A stretch of 64,000 bases of DNA from UBA2991 sp965221735 (lineage in GTDB: Bacteria > Chloroflexota > Dehalococcoidia > Tepidiformales > Tepidiformaceae), in contig OZ244910.1 of the NCBI GenBank assembly GCA_965221735.1, positions 62,001-126,000 on the forward strand, given 5' to 3'. Below the pieces are notes generated by a model. The model saw only the letters and a program-made list of their open reading frames with translations, ran no database searches and was not told the DNA's origin. Below, one piece after another: positions 32,145 to 42,561 of this stretch (position 1 is its first letter; each line of letters begins with the position of its first letter). The position numbers and the translations under genes were made by a program.

Positions 32145-32227
32145 GTCGCCGCCGCTCTGGGCTCCAGGGAGTCCCGTGCTGGCTTAAGCCTAGGCGCGCC
32201 CCCGACGTACACACAACAGGAAGCGGC

Positions 32228-32233
32228 TACACT
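32228..32233 (+). promoter_or_regulatory. -10 element of proA
   Basis: TACACT 7 nt before the proA ATG; predicts a leaderless mRNA. Confidence 0.6.
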
Positions 32234-32240
32234 TACCCGC

Positions 32241-33521
32241 ATGACCACGACCCTTTCGCGCGTCCGCGAGCAGGCCGAGGCCGCGCGAGCGGCTTCCCGG
32301 CGTCTTGGCGTCGCGTCCACCGACGCCAAGAACGATGCGCTCGAGCGCATCGCCGCGCTCCTGCTTGAGCGCGAGGACGCGATCCTCGCGGAGAACGCCA
32401 GGGACCTCGTCGCGGGGCGGGAAGCCGGGCTCGACGACTACTTCCTCGAGCGCCTCACGCTGACCCCTGCCCGCATCGCCGGCATGGCCGCCGATACGCG
32501 CCACATCGCCTCCCTCCCCGACCCCGTCGGCGAGACGATCGACGCGCGCACCCTCCCGAACGGCCTCCAGATCTCACGCAAGCGCGTGCCCCTGGGCGTG
32601 GTCGCCTGCATCTACGAATCGCGCCCGAACGTGACCATCGACATCGCCACGCTTTGCCTCAAGAGCGGCAACGCCGCCGTTCTCCGCGGCGGCAAGGAGG
32701 CGGTGCACAGCAACGCCGTCCTCGGCGACCTCCTTCGCGACGCCCTCGAGGGCTCGGAGCTGCCGAGCGAGGCCGCCCAGGTCATTCGCGACCCCGATCG
32801 CGCCCACATCGACGAGCTCCTGCGCATGCACGACGTTATCGACCTGATGGTGCCGCGCGGCGGCGCCGGGCTCATCAGCTACGTACGCGAGACGGCGACC
32901 ATGCCCGTCGTCGCCCACGGCGAGGCCGTCTCCCACACCTACGTCGACTCCGAGGCCGACCTGGCGATGGCCCTCAAGGTGGTCGACAACGCCAAGACGC
33001 GCCGCTACAGCATCTGCAACGCGCTCGACACGCTGCTCGTGCATGAGGCCGTCGCCCCCGAGCTGCTGCGTTCCCTCGCCGCCCGCTGGGCGGGAGCGGT
33101 CACCCTGCTGGCCGAAGGCCGTTCCCTCGACCTGCTCGCCGGGCTGAACGTCCCCGGCCTCACCGTCGAGGCCGCCGGCCCCGATGACTGGGACACGGAG
33201 CACCTCGCGCTGCGCGCGGGCGTCCGCGTGGTCGGCTCGATGGATGAGGCGCTGGCGCACATCGAGGCGCACGGCAGCAAGCACAGCGAGGCGATCATCA
33301 CCGACAGCTACGAGAACGCCATGCGCTTCACGTCGGAGGTCGACGCCGCCGTCGTCTACGTGAACGCGAGCACGCAGTTCACCGACGGCGCCCAGTTCGG
33401 GTTGGGCGCCGAAATCGGTATCTCCACCCAGAAGATGCACGCCCGCGGGCCCATGGGGCTCGTCGAGCTCACCAGCTACAAGTGGATGGTCCTCGGGTCG
33501 GGCCACGTTCGCCCCCTGTGA
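32241..33521 (+). CDS. proA: Gamma-glutamyl phosphate reductase
   Basis: Reduces gamma-glutamyl phosphate to glutamate semialdehyde in proline synthesis; NADPH-dependent, 426 residues. VPLGVVACIYESRPNVT and GNAAVLRGGKEA are the cofactor-domain motifs, and SICNALDTLLVH holds the catalytic C259. The C-terminal FGLGAEIGISTQKMHARGPMGL is a ProA signature (written in part). The start is supported by TACACT 7 nt upstream. proB is not in the window. Confidence 0.97.
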   Translation: MTTTLSRVREQAEAARAASRRLGVASTDAKNDALERIAALLLEREDAILAENARDLVAGREAGLDDYFLERLTLTPARIAGMAADTRHIASLPDPVGETIDARTLPNGLQISRKRVPLGVVACIYESRPNVTIDIATLCLKSGNAAVLRGGKEAVHSNAVLGDLLRDALEGSELPSEAAQVIRDPDRAHIDELLRMHDVIDLMVPRGGAGLISYVRETATMPVVAHGEAVSHTYVDSEADLAMALKVVDNAKTRRYSICNALDTLLVHEAVAPELLRSLAARWAGAVTLLAEGRSLDLLAGLNVPGLTVEAAGPDDWDTEHLALRAGVRVVGSMDEALAHIEAHGSKHSEAIITDSYENAMRFTSEVDAAVVYVNASTQFTDGAQFGLGAEIGISTQKMHARGPMGLVELTSYKWMVLGSGHVRPL

Positions 33522-33564
33522 GCGAGCGCATTTCCGACCGCCGGGGCCACCGGGAGGACCAAAC

Positions 33565-33882
33565 GTGATCAGCTTCGACCGCGAGGTGCGCACCCCTCAC
33601 TCGGAGGGGTACACCATCCTCGATGAGGGCGAGATCGTGGGGCGCGTGGACCTGCACATCCAGGGCCCCAACATCCACGCCACTCTCTGCACCACCGCCG
33701 ACGCCAGCGACGACCGCGTGCGCGAGCTTATCGACGCCGTCGACGAGCAACTGGCGATGACGGCCGACCCCTTCCGCGAGGACTTCATCGTGACGGTCTG
33801 GAAGGGTGTTCCCGCCGGCGTCTACGGCGACGCCGAAGCCGGCGACGACACCATCAGTCTCGGGGAGATCGGCCAGACCTAG
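33565..33882 (+). CDS. Hypothetical protein
   Basis: A 105-residue cytoplasmic, acidic protein that I do not recognise. It is predicted alpha/beta (HSEGYTILDEGEIVGRVDLH, then a helix VRELIDAVDEQLAM, then FIVTVWKGVPAGVYGD). The GTG start has GGAGG 8 nt upstream. It lies 43 bp after proA and may be co-transcribed. It converges, with a 4-bp overlap, on the small minus-strand gene at 33879. Confidence 0.65.
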   Translation: MISFDREVRTPHSEGYTILDEGEIVGRVDLHIQGPNIHATLCTTADASDDRVRELIDAVDEQLAMTADPFREDFIVTVWKGVPAGVYGDAEAGDDTISLGEIGQT

Positions 33883-34112
33883 CCGCCCGCCGCCTCGTGC
33901 GAGCCCTTCGCCCCGGTCTCGGAGGGCTCGGGAAGCTTGCCCTCCTTCGCGAGTTTCAGGTAGTGCTTCTGGCGCGCTTCGACCTTGAGGGCGACTTTCG
34001 TTTCCACAACGATCTCCCCATCGTCTGCGATGACTACGGGGAACTCCTCTTCGATGATGCGGTTGCCATCGCGATAGACGCGGATCATCTTCGTCGTGTG
34101 TCGTCTGGTCAT
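33879..34112 (-). CDS. Small protein, putative antitoxin partner
   Basis: A 77-residue protein starting MTRRHTTKMIRVYRDG, with a beta-rich first half (FPVVIADDGEIVVETKV) and a helical, basic second half (KHYLKLAKEGKLP). Its ATG overlaps the stop of the upstream frameshifted gene by 4 bp and GAGGAAA precedes it. The two-gene layout, small sizes and overlap fit a toxin-antitoxin pair with the toxin upstream. No zinc-finger or HTH motif typical of known antitoxins is seen, so this is inferred from context only. Confidence 0.45.
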   Translation of the reverse strand: MTRRHTTKMIRVYRDGNRIIEEEFPVVIADDGEIVVETKVALKVEARQKHYLKLAKEGKLPEPSETGAKGSHEAAGG

Positions 34113-34413
34113 GGGGTTTCCTCATCCGCAGGATAGGCGGTGATAAGCCTCATCGGTTCTACCTCGTAGTTTACGAGGGCGATCAAGTTGGTACCGTCCG
34201 GCGCCTGGCAGGCGATGGCGCAGACGGCACCTCGGGGTGCCGTTCTCCGTGGTCGTCCCCAGCGATCCTGGGGTCTCCGTGTGCAATGCCGAAGATGACT
34301 TCGGAGTACCACGGTCGGCCCCCGATTCCCATGCGCTCGTGAAGGTAGTGGTCGGTGAAGTCGAGGGTTCCTTCCCTCGCCGCGGCCACGATCGCTTCCA
34401 GGTCCGCCGGCAT
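34109..34413 (-). pseudogene. DUF4258-like small protein, frameshifted
   Basis: Two overlapping frames together read as one DUF4258-like protein. The first frame gives LEAIVAAAREGTLDFTDHYL, GRPWYSEVIFGI and ending DDHGERHP. The second gives RGAVCAIACQAPDGTNLI and VEPMRLITAYPADEE, the typical C-terminal strand of the family. Adding one C in the CCCC run (plus-strand GGGG, 34234-34237) joins them into about 101 residues. Either the gene is disrupted, the run is a sequencing error, or slippage restores it. The gene begins 16 bp after nuoN on the same strand. Confidence 0.6.
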
Positions 34414-34429
34414 GGAGGGGTGGTTGCCG

Positions 34430-35917
34430 TCAGGGGAGGCGGAGGAGGCCGGAGGCGCTCACCTCGAACAGGGCTGAGGCCGCACGGTCGGTGGCCTCGA
34501 AGGCGGGCTGCGGGTACACGCCGATGAAGAGCACGCCCAGCAGCAGCAGTCCCGCCAGCGCGCCCAACAGGGGCGCGGGCCGGAACCGCGTCTGCCCTTC
34601 GGGCGGATCGAACAGGTACATCTGTCGCATGATCATGAGGTAGTAGTAGAGGCTTACGAAGCTGTTCGCCGCCGCCAGGCCCACCAGCCAGAGCAGTCCG
34701 TCCGTCATGCTCGCCTGGAACAGGAGCAGCTTGGTCGCGAAGCCCGCGAAGAAGGGCAGGCCCGCGAACGAGAAGAGCGAGGCCGTGATCACCAGCGCCA
34801 GGAAGGGTTGCGTTTCGGCCAGGCCCCGCAGCCCCGCGATCGTGTCGTCGCCCGTTCGGTTGTAGTGCGCCGTCAGCGCCGTGAACAACGCCAGGGTCGA
34901 GACCGTGTAGCCGACGATGTGCAGGAGCAGCGCGCTCGAGGCGTTCTCCGCCGTGGCCGCGTCGCCGTAGCCGATGGCGGCGATGGCGATGAGCATGTAG
35001 CCCACCTGCCCGATCGAGCTGTAGGCGACCAGCCGCTTCAGGTTCGACTGCTGGATGGCGAGCAGGTTGCCCGCCGTCATCGTGATCGCCGCCAGCGCCG
35101 CGATCACCGCCCGCCACTCCACCGCGTCCACCACCAGCGCGCCAGTGAAGAGCCGCAGGATGAGAGCGAAGCCGGCCGCCTTGGAGGCCGTCGAGAGGAA
35201 CGCCGTGATCGGCAGGGGGGCGCCCTGGTAGGCGTCCGGCGCCCACATGTGGAACGGCGCCGCCGACACCTTGAAGCCGACGCCCGCCACGATCAGCATG
35301 ATCCCCACGACCGTCGCCGCGTCGGTGCCGCCCTCGCGCGCGGCCAGCGCCTCGGCGATGCCCTCGTACGAGGTCGTGCCCGTCACGCCGTAGATGAGGC
35401 TGATGCCGTAGAGCAGCATGGCGCTGGAGAAGGCGCCCAGCAGGATGTACTTCAGGCTCGCCTCGTTGCTCAGCCGGTCGCGCTTCAGGTAGCCGACCAG
35501 GATGTAGAGCGAGAAGCTCAGCAGCTCGAGCGAGATGTAGGCCGTCAGCAGCTCGCGCGAGGCGGCCATCAGCACCATGCCCGTGCCCGCGACGAGCAGC
35601 AGGCCGTAGTACTCGCCCGCCGTGCTCGTGCGGTCGCGCATGTAGTGCGCCGAGATGAGGGCGATCGCCATCACGATGCCGGCCGCCAGGATGCGGAAGT
35701 AGGTCGTGAAGTCGTCGGTGAGGAGCAGCCCCTCGAAGTCGCCCGGTGTGTCGCCGATGTAGGGGATGGCCGCGACCAGCCAGGCGAGCGCGCCCGCCGC
35801 CGTCGCGTAGGCGAGGTAGTCCTTCCGGATCTTCGGCCAGATCAGCTCGGCCGCGAGGATGGCCACCGCTCCGCTGATGGCGATGAACTCGGGAATGAAG
35901 AGGGTGAAGTCGCGCAT
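34430..35917 (-). CDS. nuoN: NADH-quinone oxidoreductase subunit N
   Basis: Antiporter-like membrane subunit of complex I, 495 residues, about 14 hydrophobic helices. Conserved regions include LELLSFSLYILVGYLKRD, KVSAAPFHMWAPDAYQGAP and LKRLVAYSSIGQVGYMLI, which carry the Lys and Glu of the proton channel. Last gene of the nuoA-N operon. Its ATG overlaps the nuoM stop by 1 bp. Confidence 0.96.
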   Translation of the reverse strand: MRDFTLFIPEFIAISGAVAILAAELIWPKIRKDYLAYATAAGALAWLVAAIPYIGDTPGDFEGLLLTDDFTTYFRILAAGIVMAIALISAHYMRDRTSTAGEYYGLLLVAGTGMVLMAASRELLTAYISLELLSFSLYILVGYLKRDRLSNEASLKYILLGAFSSAMLLYGISLIYGVTGTTSYEGIAEALAAREGGTDAATVVGIMLIVAGVGFKVSAAPFHMWAPDAYQGAPLPITAFLSTASKAAGFALILRLFTGALVVDAVEWRAVIAALAAITMTAGNLLAIQQSNLKRLVAYSSIGQVGYMLIAIAAIGYGDAATAENASSALLLHIVGYTVSTLALFTALTAHYNRTGDDTIAGLRGLAETQPFLALVITASLFSFAGLPFFAGFATKLLLFQASMTDGLLWLVGLAAANSFVSLYYYLMIMRQMYLFDPPEGQTRFRPAPLLGALAGLLLLGVLFIGVYPQPAFEATDRAASALFEVSASGLLRLP

Positions 35918-37416
35918 CAGCTAATCACCCCCGGGAGGCTCGTGACCGTGTTCGCCAGCCGGTCCGTGAACGGTGACCACCAGAGACCCATCGCGAGCAT
36001 GGAGAGGATGAGCAGCACCGCCGAGATCGTCTCGATCGGCGAGAGGTCCTTCAGGTCCTTCCAGCGCGGGTTGAGCGGTCCGAAGAACACCACGCCGAAC
36101 ATGCGCAGCATGTACGCCGCCGCGATCGCCGCCGCCAGGATGGCTAACCCTCCGAAGACCGGATACGTGCGGAAGGCGCCGACGAAGATGTGGAACTCCG
36201 CGGTGAAGCCCGAGAGCCCCGGCAGGCCTACGTTCGCGAGGCCCGCCACCACGTAGGCGATCACCCACAACGGCATTACCTTCGCGACACCTCCGAAGTC
36301 GCTCAGGTCGCGCGTGTGCGCCTGGTCGTAGAGCGCTCCGATGAGGAGGAAGACGAGGGCCGTCATCACGCCGTGGCTGAACATCTGCAGGGCGGCGCCG
36401 CTGACGCCGACCTCGTGCAGGGTCGCCAGGCCGATGAGCACGTAGCCCATGTGGCTTACCGAGCTGTAGCCGCTGATCAGCTTGAAGTCGCGCTGCGTGA
36501 GCGCCGCGATCGCGCCGTAGAGGGCGCCGATGGTGCCCAGCACCAGCAGCGCCGGCATCCAGAACTCCGCGCCCTCGGGCAGGATCTGGATGCCCAGCCG
36601 GATGATGCCGAAGGCGCCCAGCTTCATCAGCACGCCCGCGTGCACCATCGAGACCGAGGTGGGCGCCGACATGTGGCCGTCGGGCGACCACGTGTGCAGC
36701 GGCCAGAGGCCTGCCAGCACGCCGCAGCCCACCGCGAAGAAGGGGAAGATGATCTTCTGCGTCTCCGCGCTGATGAGGCCGTTCTCGCCGGCTGCCCAGA
36801 GCGTGGGCAGGTCGAACGTGCCGAGGCCCGCCTCGTGTACGACCGCGAAGATGCCGATCCAGATGCCGACCGAACCGCCGACCAACATCAGCGTCAGCTT
36901 CATCGCGCCGTATTCCTTGCGCGTCGAGCCCCAGATGCCGATGAGCATGTAGAGCGGCACCACCGCCAGCTCGTAGAAGAAGAAGAAGAAGAACAGGTCC
37001 AGCGCGAAGAACGTCCCGTAGACGCCCGCGATCAGGATCCAGAAGAGGATGAAGAAGTCCTTCGCGCGGTACTCCAGCTTCCACGCGATGAGCGTGCCCG
37101 CGAAGGCCACCACGCCCGTGAGCAGCGTCAGCAGTGCGGAGATGCCGTCCACGCCGAGGTGCAGGGAGATGCCATTCTCGCCGAGGAACCCGACGTTCTC
37201 GATCCAGGGCCAGCGGAGCTGCATCTGCAGCACCTCGCCGCTCGCCTGGTAGGCGAGGAACACGTACACCGAGAGTCCCAGCAGGATCGCGCCGATGACG
37301 GCCGAGAAGTAGCGCGCCGTCATCTTCTGCGAGCCCGGCACGAACAGCAGCACGCCCGCCGCCAGCAGCGGCAGCGCGAGCGCGGTTACCAGCACGTAGC
37401 CCTGCGCGGTATCCAT
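35917..37416 (-). CDS. nuoM: NADH-quinone oxidoreductase subunit M
   Basis: Antiporter-like proton-pumping subunit, 499 residues. Signatures: FFFFFFYELAVVPLYMLIG with the key Glu, LWPLHTWSPDGHMSAPTS, and LISGYSSVSHMGYVLIG. Three bp separate it from nuoL upstream. Confidence 0.96.
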   Translation of the reverse strand: MDTAQGYVLVTALALPLLAAGVLLFVPGSQKMTARYFSAVIGAILLGLSVYVFLAYQASGEVLQMQLRWPWIENVGFLGENGISLHLGVDGISALLTLLTGVVAFAGTLIAWKLEYRAKDFFILFWILIAGVYGTFFALDLFFFFFFYELAVVPLYMLIGIWGSTRKEYGAMKLTLMLVGGSVGIWIGIFAVVHEAGLGTFDLPTLWAAGENGLISAETQKIIFPFFAVGCGVLAGLWPLHTWSPDGHMSAPTSVSMVHAGVLMKLGAFGIIRLGIQILPEGAEFWMPALLVLGTIGALYGAIAALTQRDFKLISGYSSVSHMGYVLIGLATLHEVGVSGAALQMFSHGVMTALVFLLIGALYDQAHTRDLSDFGGVAKVMPLWVIAYVVAGLANVGLPGLSGFTAEFHIFVGAFRTYPVFGGLAILAAAIAAAYMLRMFGVVFFGPLNPRWKDLKDLSPIETISAVLLILSMLAMGLWWSPFTDRLANTVTSLPGVIS

Positions 37417-37419
37417 GCC

Positions 37420-39306
37420 CTAGCTCCCGACCGCCAGGCTGATGAGCGTGAGGGCGACCACGCCCGCCGCGATCGCCATCGCGTAGTTCGGCACGCGGCC
37501 CGTCTGCAGGTGCTTCAGCAGGAAGCCCGTGTAGTCCGTCAGCGTCGCCGACCCGTCCACGCCCGTGTCGTTCACGGCGAAACGGTCGAACCAGCTCACG
37601 AGGTAGCTGAAGCCCAGTACCACGCGGTCGATGAGGAACTGGTACAGCTCGTCGAAGTAGAACTTCCGCTGCACCATCTCGTAGACCTTCGGCTGCCACT
37701 CGGCCAACACCGTCGAGCGGTCCAGGCGGCCGTTCCAGTAGAACCAGGCGCCGCCGAAGGTGCCGATCACGAACAGCGCCGTGGAAAGGCCCACGAGGCC
37801 CCAGTCCACCTGGAACACGGATGGATAGTGCAGGAACACGAACTCGCTGAACCCGCCCGGGAAGCCGAACGCGCTGCCGAAGTCGTGGAAGATGAAGAAG
37901 CCCGCGACGATCGACATGAAGGCGAGGAAGACCAGCGGCAGCGTCATCACCGCGCCGGTCTCGCGCGTGTGGCTCGCGACCTCCTCGTCCTGCGGCTTGC
38001 CCAGGAAGGTGCGGACGAAGAGCCGCGCCGTATAGAACGCCGTCATGATCGCGGCGATGGAGATGAGGAGGAAGAAGAAGGAGCCCTGGCCCTCAACCGC
38101 GTGCAGGATCTCGTCCTTGCTCCAGAAGCCCGCCAGCGGGAAGAGTCCCGCCAGGGCCAGCGAGCCTATGAGGAAGGTGGCCGCGGTGATGGGCATCTTC
38201 CGCCATAACCCTCCCAGCTGGCCCATCTCCTGGTGGTGGTGCGTGCCGATGATGACCGACCCCGCCCCCAGGAAGAGCAGCGCCTTGAAGAAGGCGTGCG
38301 TGAACAGGTGGAACATGCCGGCGCTCGCGTACCCCGCCCCGAGGGCGACGAACATGAACCCCAGCTGGCTCACCGTGGAGTAGGCGAGCACCTTCTTGAT
38401 ATCCGTCTGCGCGAACGCCACGACCCCGCTGAAGAGCGCCGTCAGCAGCCCGATGACCAGGACGACGTCGAGCGCGCCGGCCGCCTCGAACACCGGCAGC
38501 ATGCGCGCCACCAGGTAGACGCCCGCCACGACCATCGTGGCCGCGTGGATGAGGGCGCTGACCGGCGTCGGGCCCTCCATCGCGTCCGGCAGCCAGACGT
38601 GGAAGGGCAGCTGCGCGCTCTTCCCCATCGCTCCCAGCAGGATGAACATCATCGTCACGAAGAGGCGCGCATCGCCGATGGCGCCCTCCTCGACGTAGTG
38701 CGTGATCTCGAGAATGTTGAAGGTTCCCGTCGCTTCCCAGAACAGGATGATGCCGATGAGCAGGCCGACATCGCCCACGCGCGTCGTGATGAACGCCTTC
38801 TTCGCCGCCTCCACCGCCGAGCGCCGCTCCCAGTAGTGCCCGATGAGCAGGAACGAGCTCAGGCCCACCAGCTCCCAGGCCACGTAAAGCAGGAGCAGGT
38901 TGTCCGCCAGCACGAGCATCAGCATCGAGGCGACGAACAGCTGCAGGACGGCGAAGTACCACCAGTAGCGCGGCTCACCCTTCATGTAGCCGACGGAGAA
39001 GATGTTCACCATCAGCGCCACCGTTGTGATCACCGCCAGCATCACGATCGTGATCGGGTCCACGGCGATGCCCATGTTCAGCTTGAAGTCGCCGATGGCC
39101 GTCCACTCGATGCTGTTCAGGACCGGCCAGGCGCCGTCGCCCAGGTTCAGGAAGTTCGCCAGCACGGCGAAGAAGAGCGCGAAGATGGAGGTCGCGCAGA
39201 GCACCGCCAGCCAGTCGCCCTGGCGCGGGAGGTTCCGGCCGAAGGCCGCCATCACGATGAAGGCGATGGCGGGGACGGCCGCCAGGATCCAGGCGTGCTC
39301 AGCCAT
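37420..39306 (-). CDS. nuoL: NADH-quinone oxidoreductase subunit L
   Basis: The distal antiporter-like subunit, 628 residues, with a C-terminal extension that forms the lateral helix HL. Motifs: YVAWELVGLSSFLLIGHYW, AQLPFHVWLPDAMEGPTPVS and KKVLAYSTVSQLGFMFVALG. The C-terminal helix region (from about residue 560) is normal in length. Confidence 0.97.
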   Translation of the reverse strand: MAEHAWILAAVPAIAFIVMAAFGRNLPRQGDWLAVLCATSIFALFFAVLANFLNLGDGAWPVLNSIEWTAIGDFKLNMGIAVDPITIVMLAVITTVALMVNIFSVGYMKGEPRYWWYFAVLQLFVASMLMLVLADNLLLLYVAWELVGLSSFLLIGHYWERRSAVEAAKKAFITTRVGDVGLLIGIILFWEATGTFNILEITHYVEEGAIGDARLFVTMMFILLGAMGKSAQLPFHVWLPDAMEGPTPVSALIHAATMVVAGVYLVARMLPVFEAAGALDVVLVIGLLTALFSGVVAFAQTDIKKVLAYSTVSQLGFMFVALGAGYASAGMFHLFTHAFFKALLFLGAGSVIIGTHHHQEMGQLGGLWRKMPITAATFLIGSLALAGLFPLAGFWSKDEILHAVEGQGSFFFLLISIAAIMTAFYTARLFVRTFLGKPQDEEVASHTRETGAVMTLPLVFLAFMSIVAGFFIFHDFGSAFGFPGGFSEFVFLHYPSVFQVDWGLVGLSTALFVIGTFGGAWFYWNGRLDRSTVLAEWQPKVYEMVQRKFYFDELYQFLIDRVVLGFSYLVSWFDRFAVNDTGVDGSATLTDYTGFLLKHLQTGRVPNYAMAIAAGVVALTLISLAVGS

Positions 39307-39318
39307 GCACCGCTCCCT

Positions 39319-39627
39319 CTACCACCGCATCGTGGCCGCCTCGTCCACGTTGGCGGTCGAACGGTTGCGGAAGAGCCGGATGACGATGGCCAGCGCCAGG
39401 CCAACCTCGGCGGCGGCCACGGCGATGACGAAGACGGCGAAGATGATGCCCGTCGCCTTGTCCGGGTCGAGGTAGGCGGAGAACGCCACGAAGTTCAGGC
39501 TGACCGCGTTCAGCATCAGCTCCACGCTCATCAGCACCAGCACCGCGTTGCGGCGCGCGAGTACGCCGTAGACGCCGAGCGAGAAGATGATCCCGCTGAG
39601 GACCAGGTAGTTCTCCATCGGAACCAC
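39319..39627 (-). CDS. nuoK: NADH-quinone oxidoreductase subunit K
   Basis: A 102-residue three-helix subunit of the membrane arm. ILVLMSVELMLNAVSLNFV carries the conserved Glu in the second helix; the third helix holds VIAVAAAEVGLALAI with the second Glu. Its start overlaps the nuoJ stop by 1 bp. Confidence 0.96.
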   Translation of the reverse strand: MVPMENYLVLSGIIFSLGVYGVLARRNAVLVLMSVELMLNAVSLNFVAFSAYLDPDKATGIIFAVFVIAVAAAEVGLALAIVIRLFRNRSTANVDEAATMRW

Positions 39628-40126
39628 TAGTCTTCGTCCTCCTGCCGGGCGATGACGATCGCGCCGATGAAGGCGACCAGCAGCAACGCGGCTGTGATCA
39701 TGAACGGCGCCCCGAAGTTCTGGAACATCTGCTCGCCGATGTGCTCGATCGAGACCGCCACGGCGTTCTGACCGAGGTCGCCCGGCCAGGCCGTCGAGAC
39801 GGCCACGCCGATGAGCGTGACCATCAGCCCCAGCGCCACCAGCGCCCCGAACGGAGCCTGCACGCCCGTGGTCGGCTCGGGCTCACCCGAGGCCGCCATC
39901 CGCGTCAGCATTAATGCGAGCAGGATGAGCACCGTCACCGCCCCGCCGTAGATGAGGAACTGCACGAGCGCGATGAACTCGATCGTGAGGAAGAGGTACA
40001 TCGCCCCCACGCCCGCGAGGCTGAGGATGAGGAAGATGGCCGAGTGGATGACCGTGCGCGCGAACACCACGCCCGCAGAGACCGCCACGATGGCGACCGC
40101 GAAGATCCACCACAGGACTTCGGTGG

Positions 40127-40130
<4 letters not shown>
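39627..40130 (-). CDS. nuoJ: NADH-quinone oxidoreductase subunit J
   Basis: A 167-residue five-helix subunit that links K and A in the membrane arm. Helix 3 contains FIALVQFLIYGGAVTVLILL, the flexible pi-bulge segment important for coupling. Overlaps nuoI by 4 bp (ATGA). Confidence 0.95.
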
Positions 40131-41421
<1,291 letters not shown>

Positions 41422-41425
<4 letters not shown>

Positions 41426-42561
41426 GGGTTGGGAACCTCAGCGTGCTTGTAGCTCCCCACGAGATTCTTCGTGGAGGGCTTGCGGGCGGCCCGCAGGTAG
41501 ATGCCGCCCAGGAACAGGATCGCCCCCACCCAGTTGACCGCCGCCAGGATCGGCTCCGGCCAGTCGTAGTAGAGGAAGAGGCCGTTGATGAGCAGGAGGG
41601 CGAAGCTCACCTCGATGAGCGCCTTCCAGCAGAAGCTCATCAGCTGGTCCATGCGCAGCCGCGGCAGCGTGGCCCGCACCCAGAAGATGAGCACGATCAT
41701 GATGAGGCTCTTGATCAGCGTCAGGACAAGCTGCCAGCCCCAGCCCCAGTCGTCGCCGAAGGGGAACTGCCAGCCGCCCAGGAAGATGGCCGACCCGAAG
41801 ATGCTGAACGCCCACAGCGAGGCGTACTCGGCCAGCTGGAACATGCTCCAGCGGATGCCCGAGTACTCCACGAAGTAGCCGCCCACGATCTCCGACTCCG
41901 CCACGGGGATGTCGAAGGGCGCCCGGTGCAGCTCCGAGAGCATGGCCGTGAAGAAGATGACGAAGGCCAGCGGCTGGATGAGGATGAACGGCCGCGTGTC
42001 CTGCATCGCCACGATCGCGTTCAGGTCGAGCGTGCCCGCCACCATCGCGACGGCCAGCAGGGCCACCACCAGCGGGATCTCGTAGCTGATCATCTGCGCG
42101 GCGGCGCGCACGCCCCCGAGCAGCGCGTACTTGTTGCCCGAGCCCAGCCCGGCCATCAGCACGCCCACGATGTTCAGCCCCAGCACGGCGAACACGAAGA
42201 ACATGCCCAGCGCCAGGTTGCGCACGCCCCAGTCGCGCGCGAACGGCAGCGCCACGAGCACGAGGAAGACGGGGATGAAGGTCAGGTAGGGCGCGAACTC
42301 GAACACCCAGCGGTCGGCGTTGCGAGGCCGGATGTCTTCCTTGATGAGCAGCTTGATCGCGTCGGCGAAGCCCTGCAGCAGCCCGATCGGACCCGTCCGC
42401 GTCGGCCCCAGCCGCATCTGGAAGCGCGCCACCACCTTGCGCTCGCCGTAGGTCAGGTAGACGACCACGAGCGTCATCACCAGCACGACGATGACGATGC
42501 GGATGATCGCGTCGAGCCAGCTCAGCCCGAAGAACACCTCGCCGAACGGCAGATCGCTCAC
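41422..42561 (-). CDS. nuoH: NADH-quinone oxidoreductase subunit H
   Basis: A 379-residue membrane subunit that forms much of the quinone channel. Motifs: GERKVVARFQMRLGPTRTGP, GLLQGFADAIKLLIKED, LSELHRAPFDIPVAESEIV. GTG 42561 overlaps the nuoD stop by 4 bp; the frame is open further upstream but inside nuoD and antisense-like in character. Confidence 0.96.

Noticed and set aside
36190..38208. Long plus-strand open frame (672 codons) opposite nuoM and nuoL
   Set aside because: Antisense shadow of conserved nuo genes in GC-rich DNA; Arg/His/Glu-rich with no domain.
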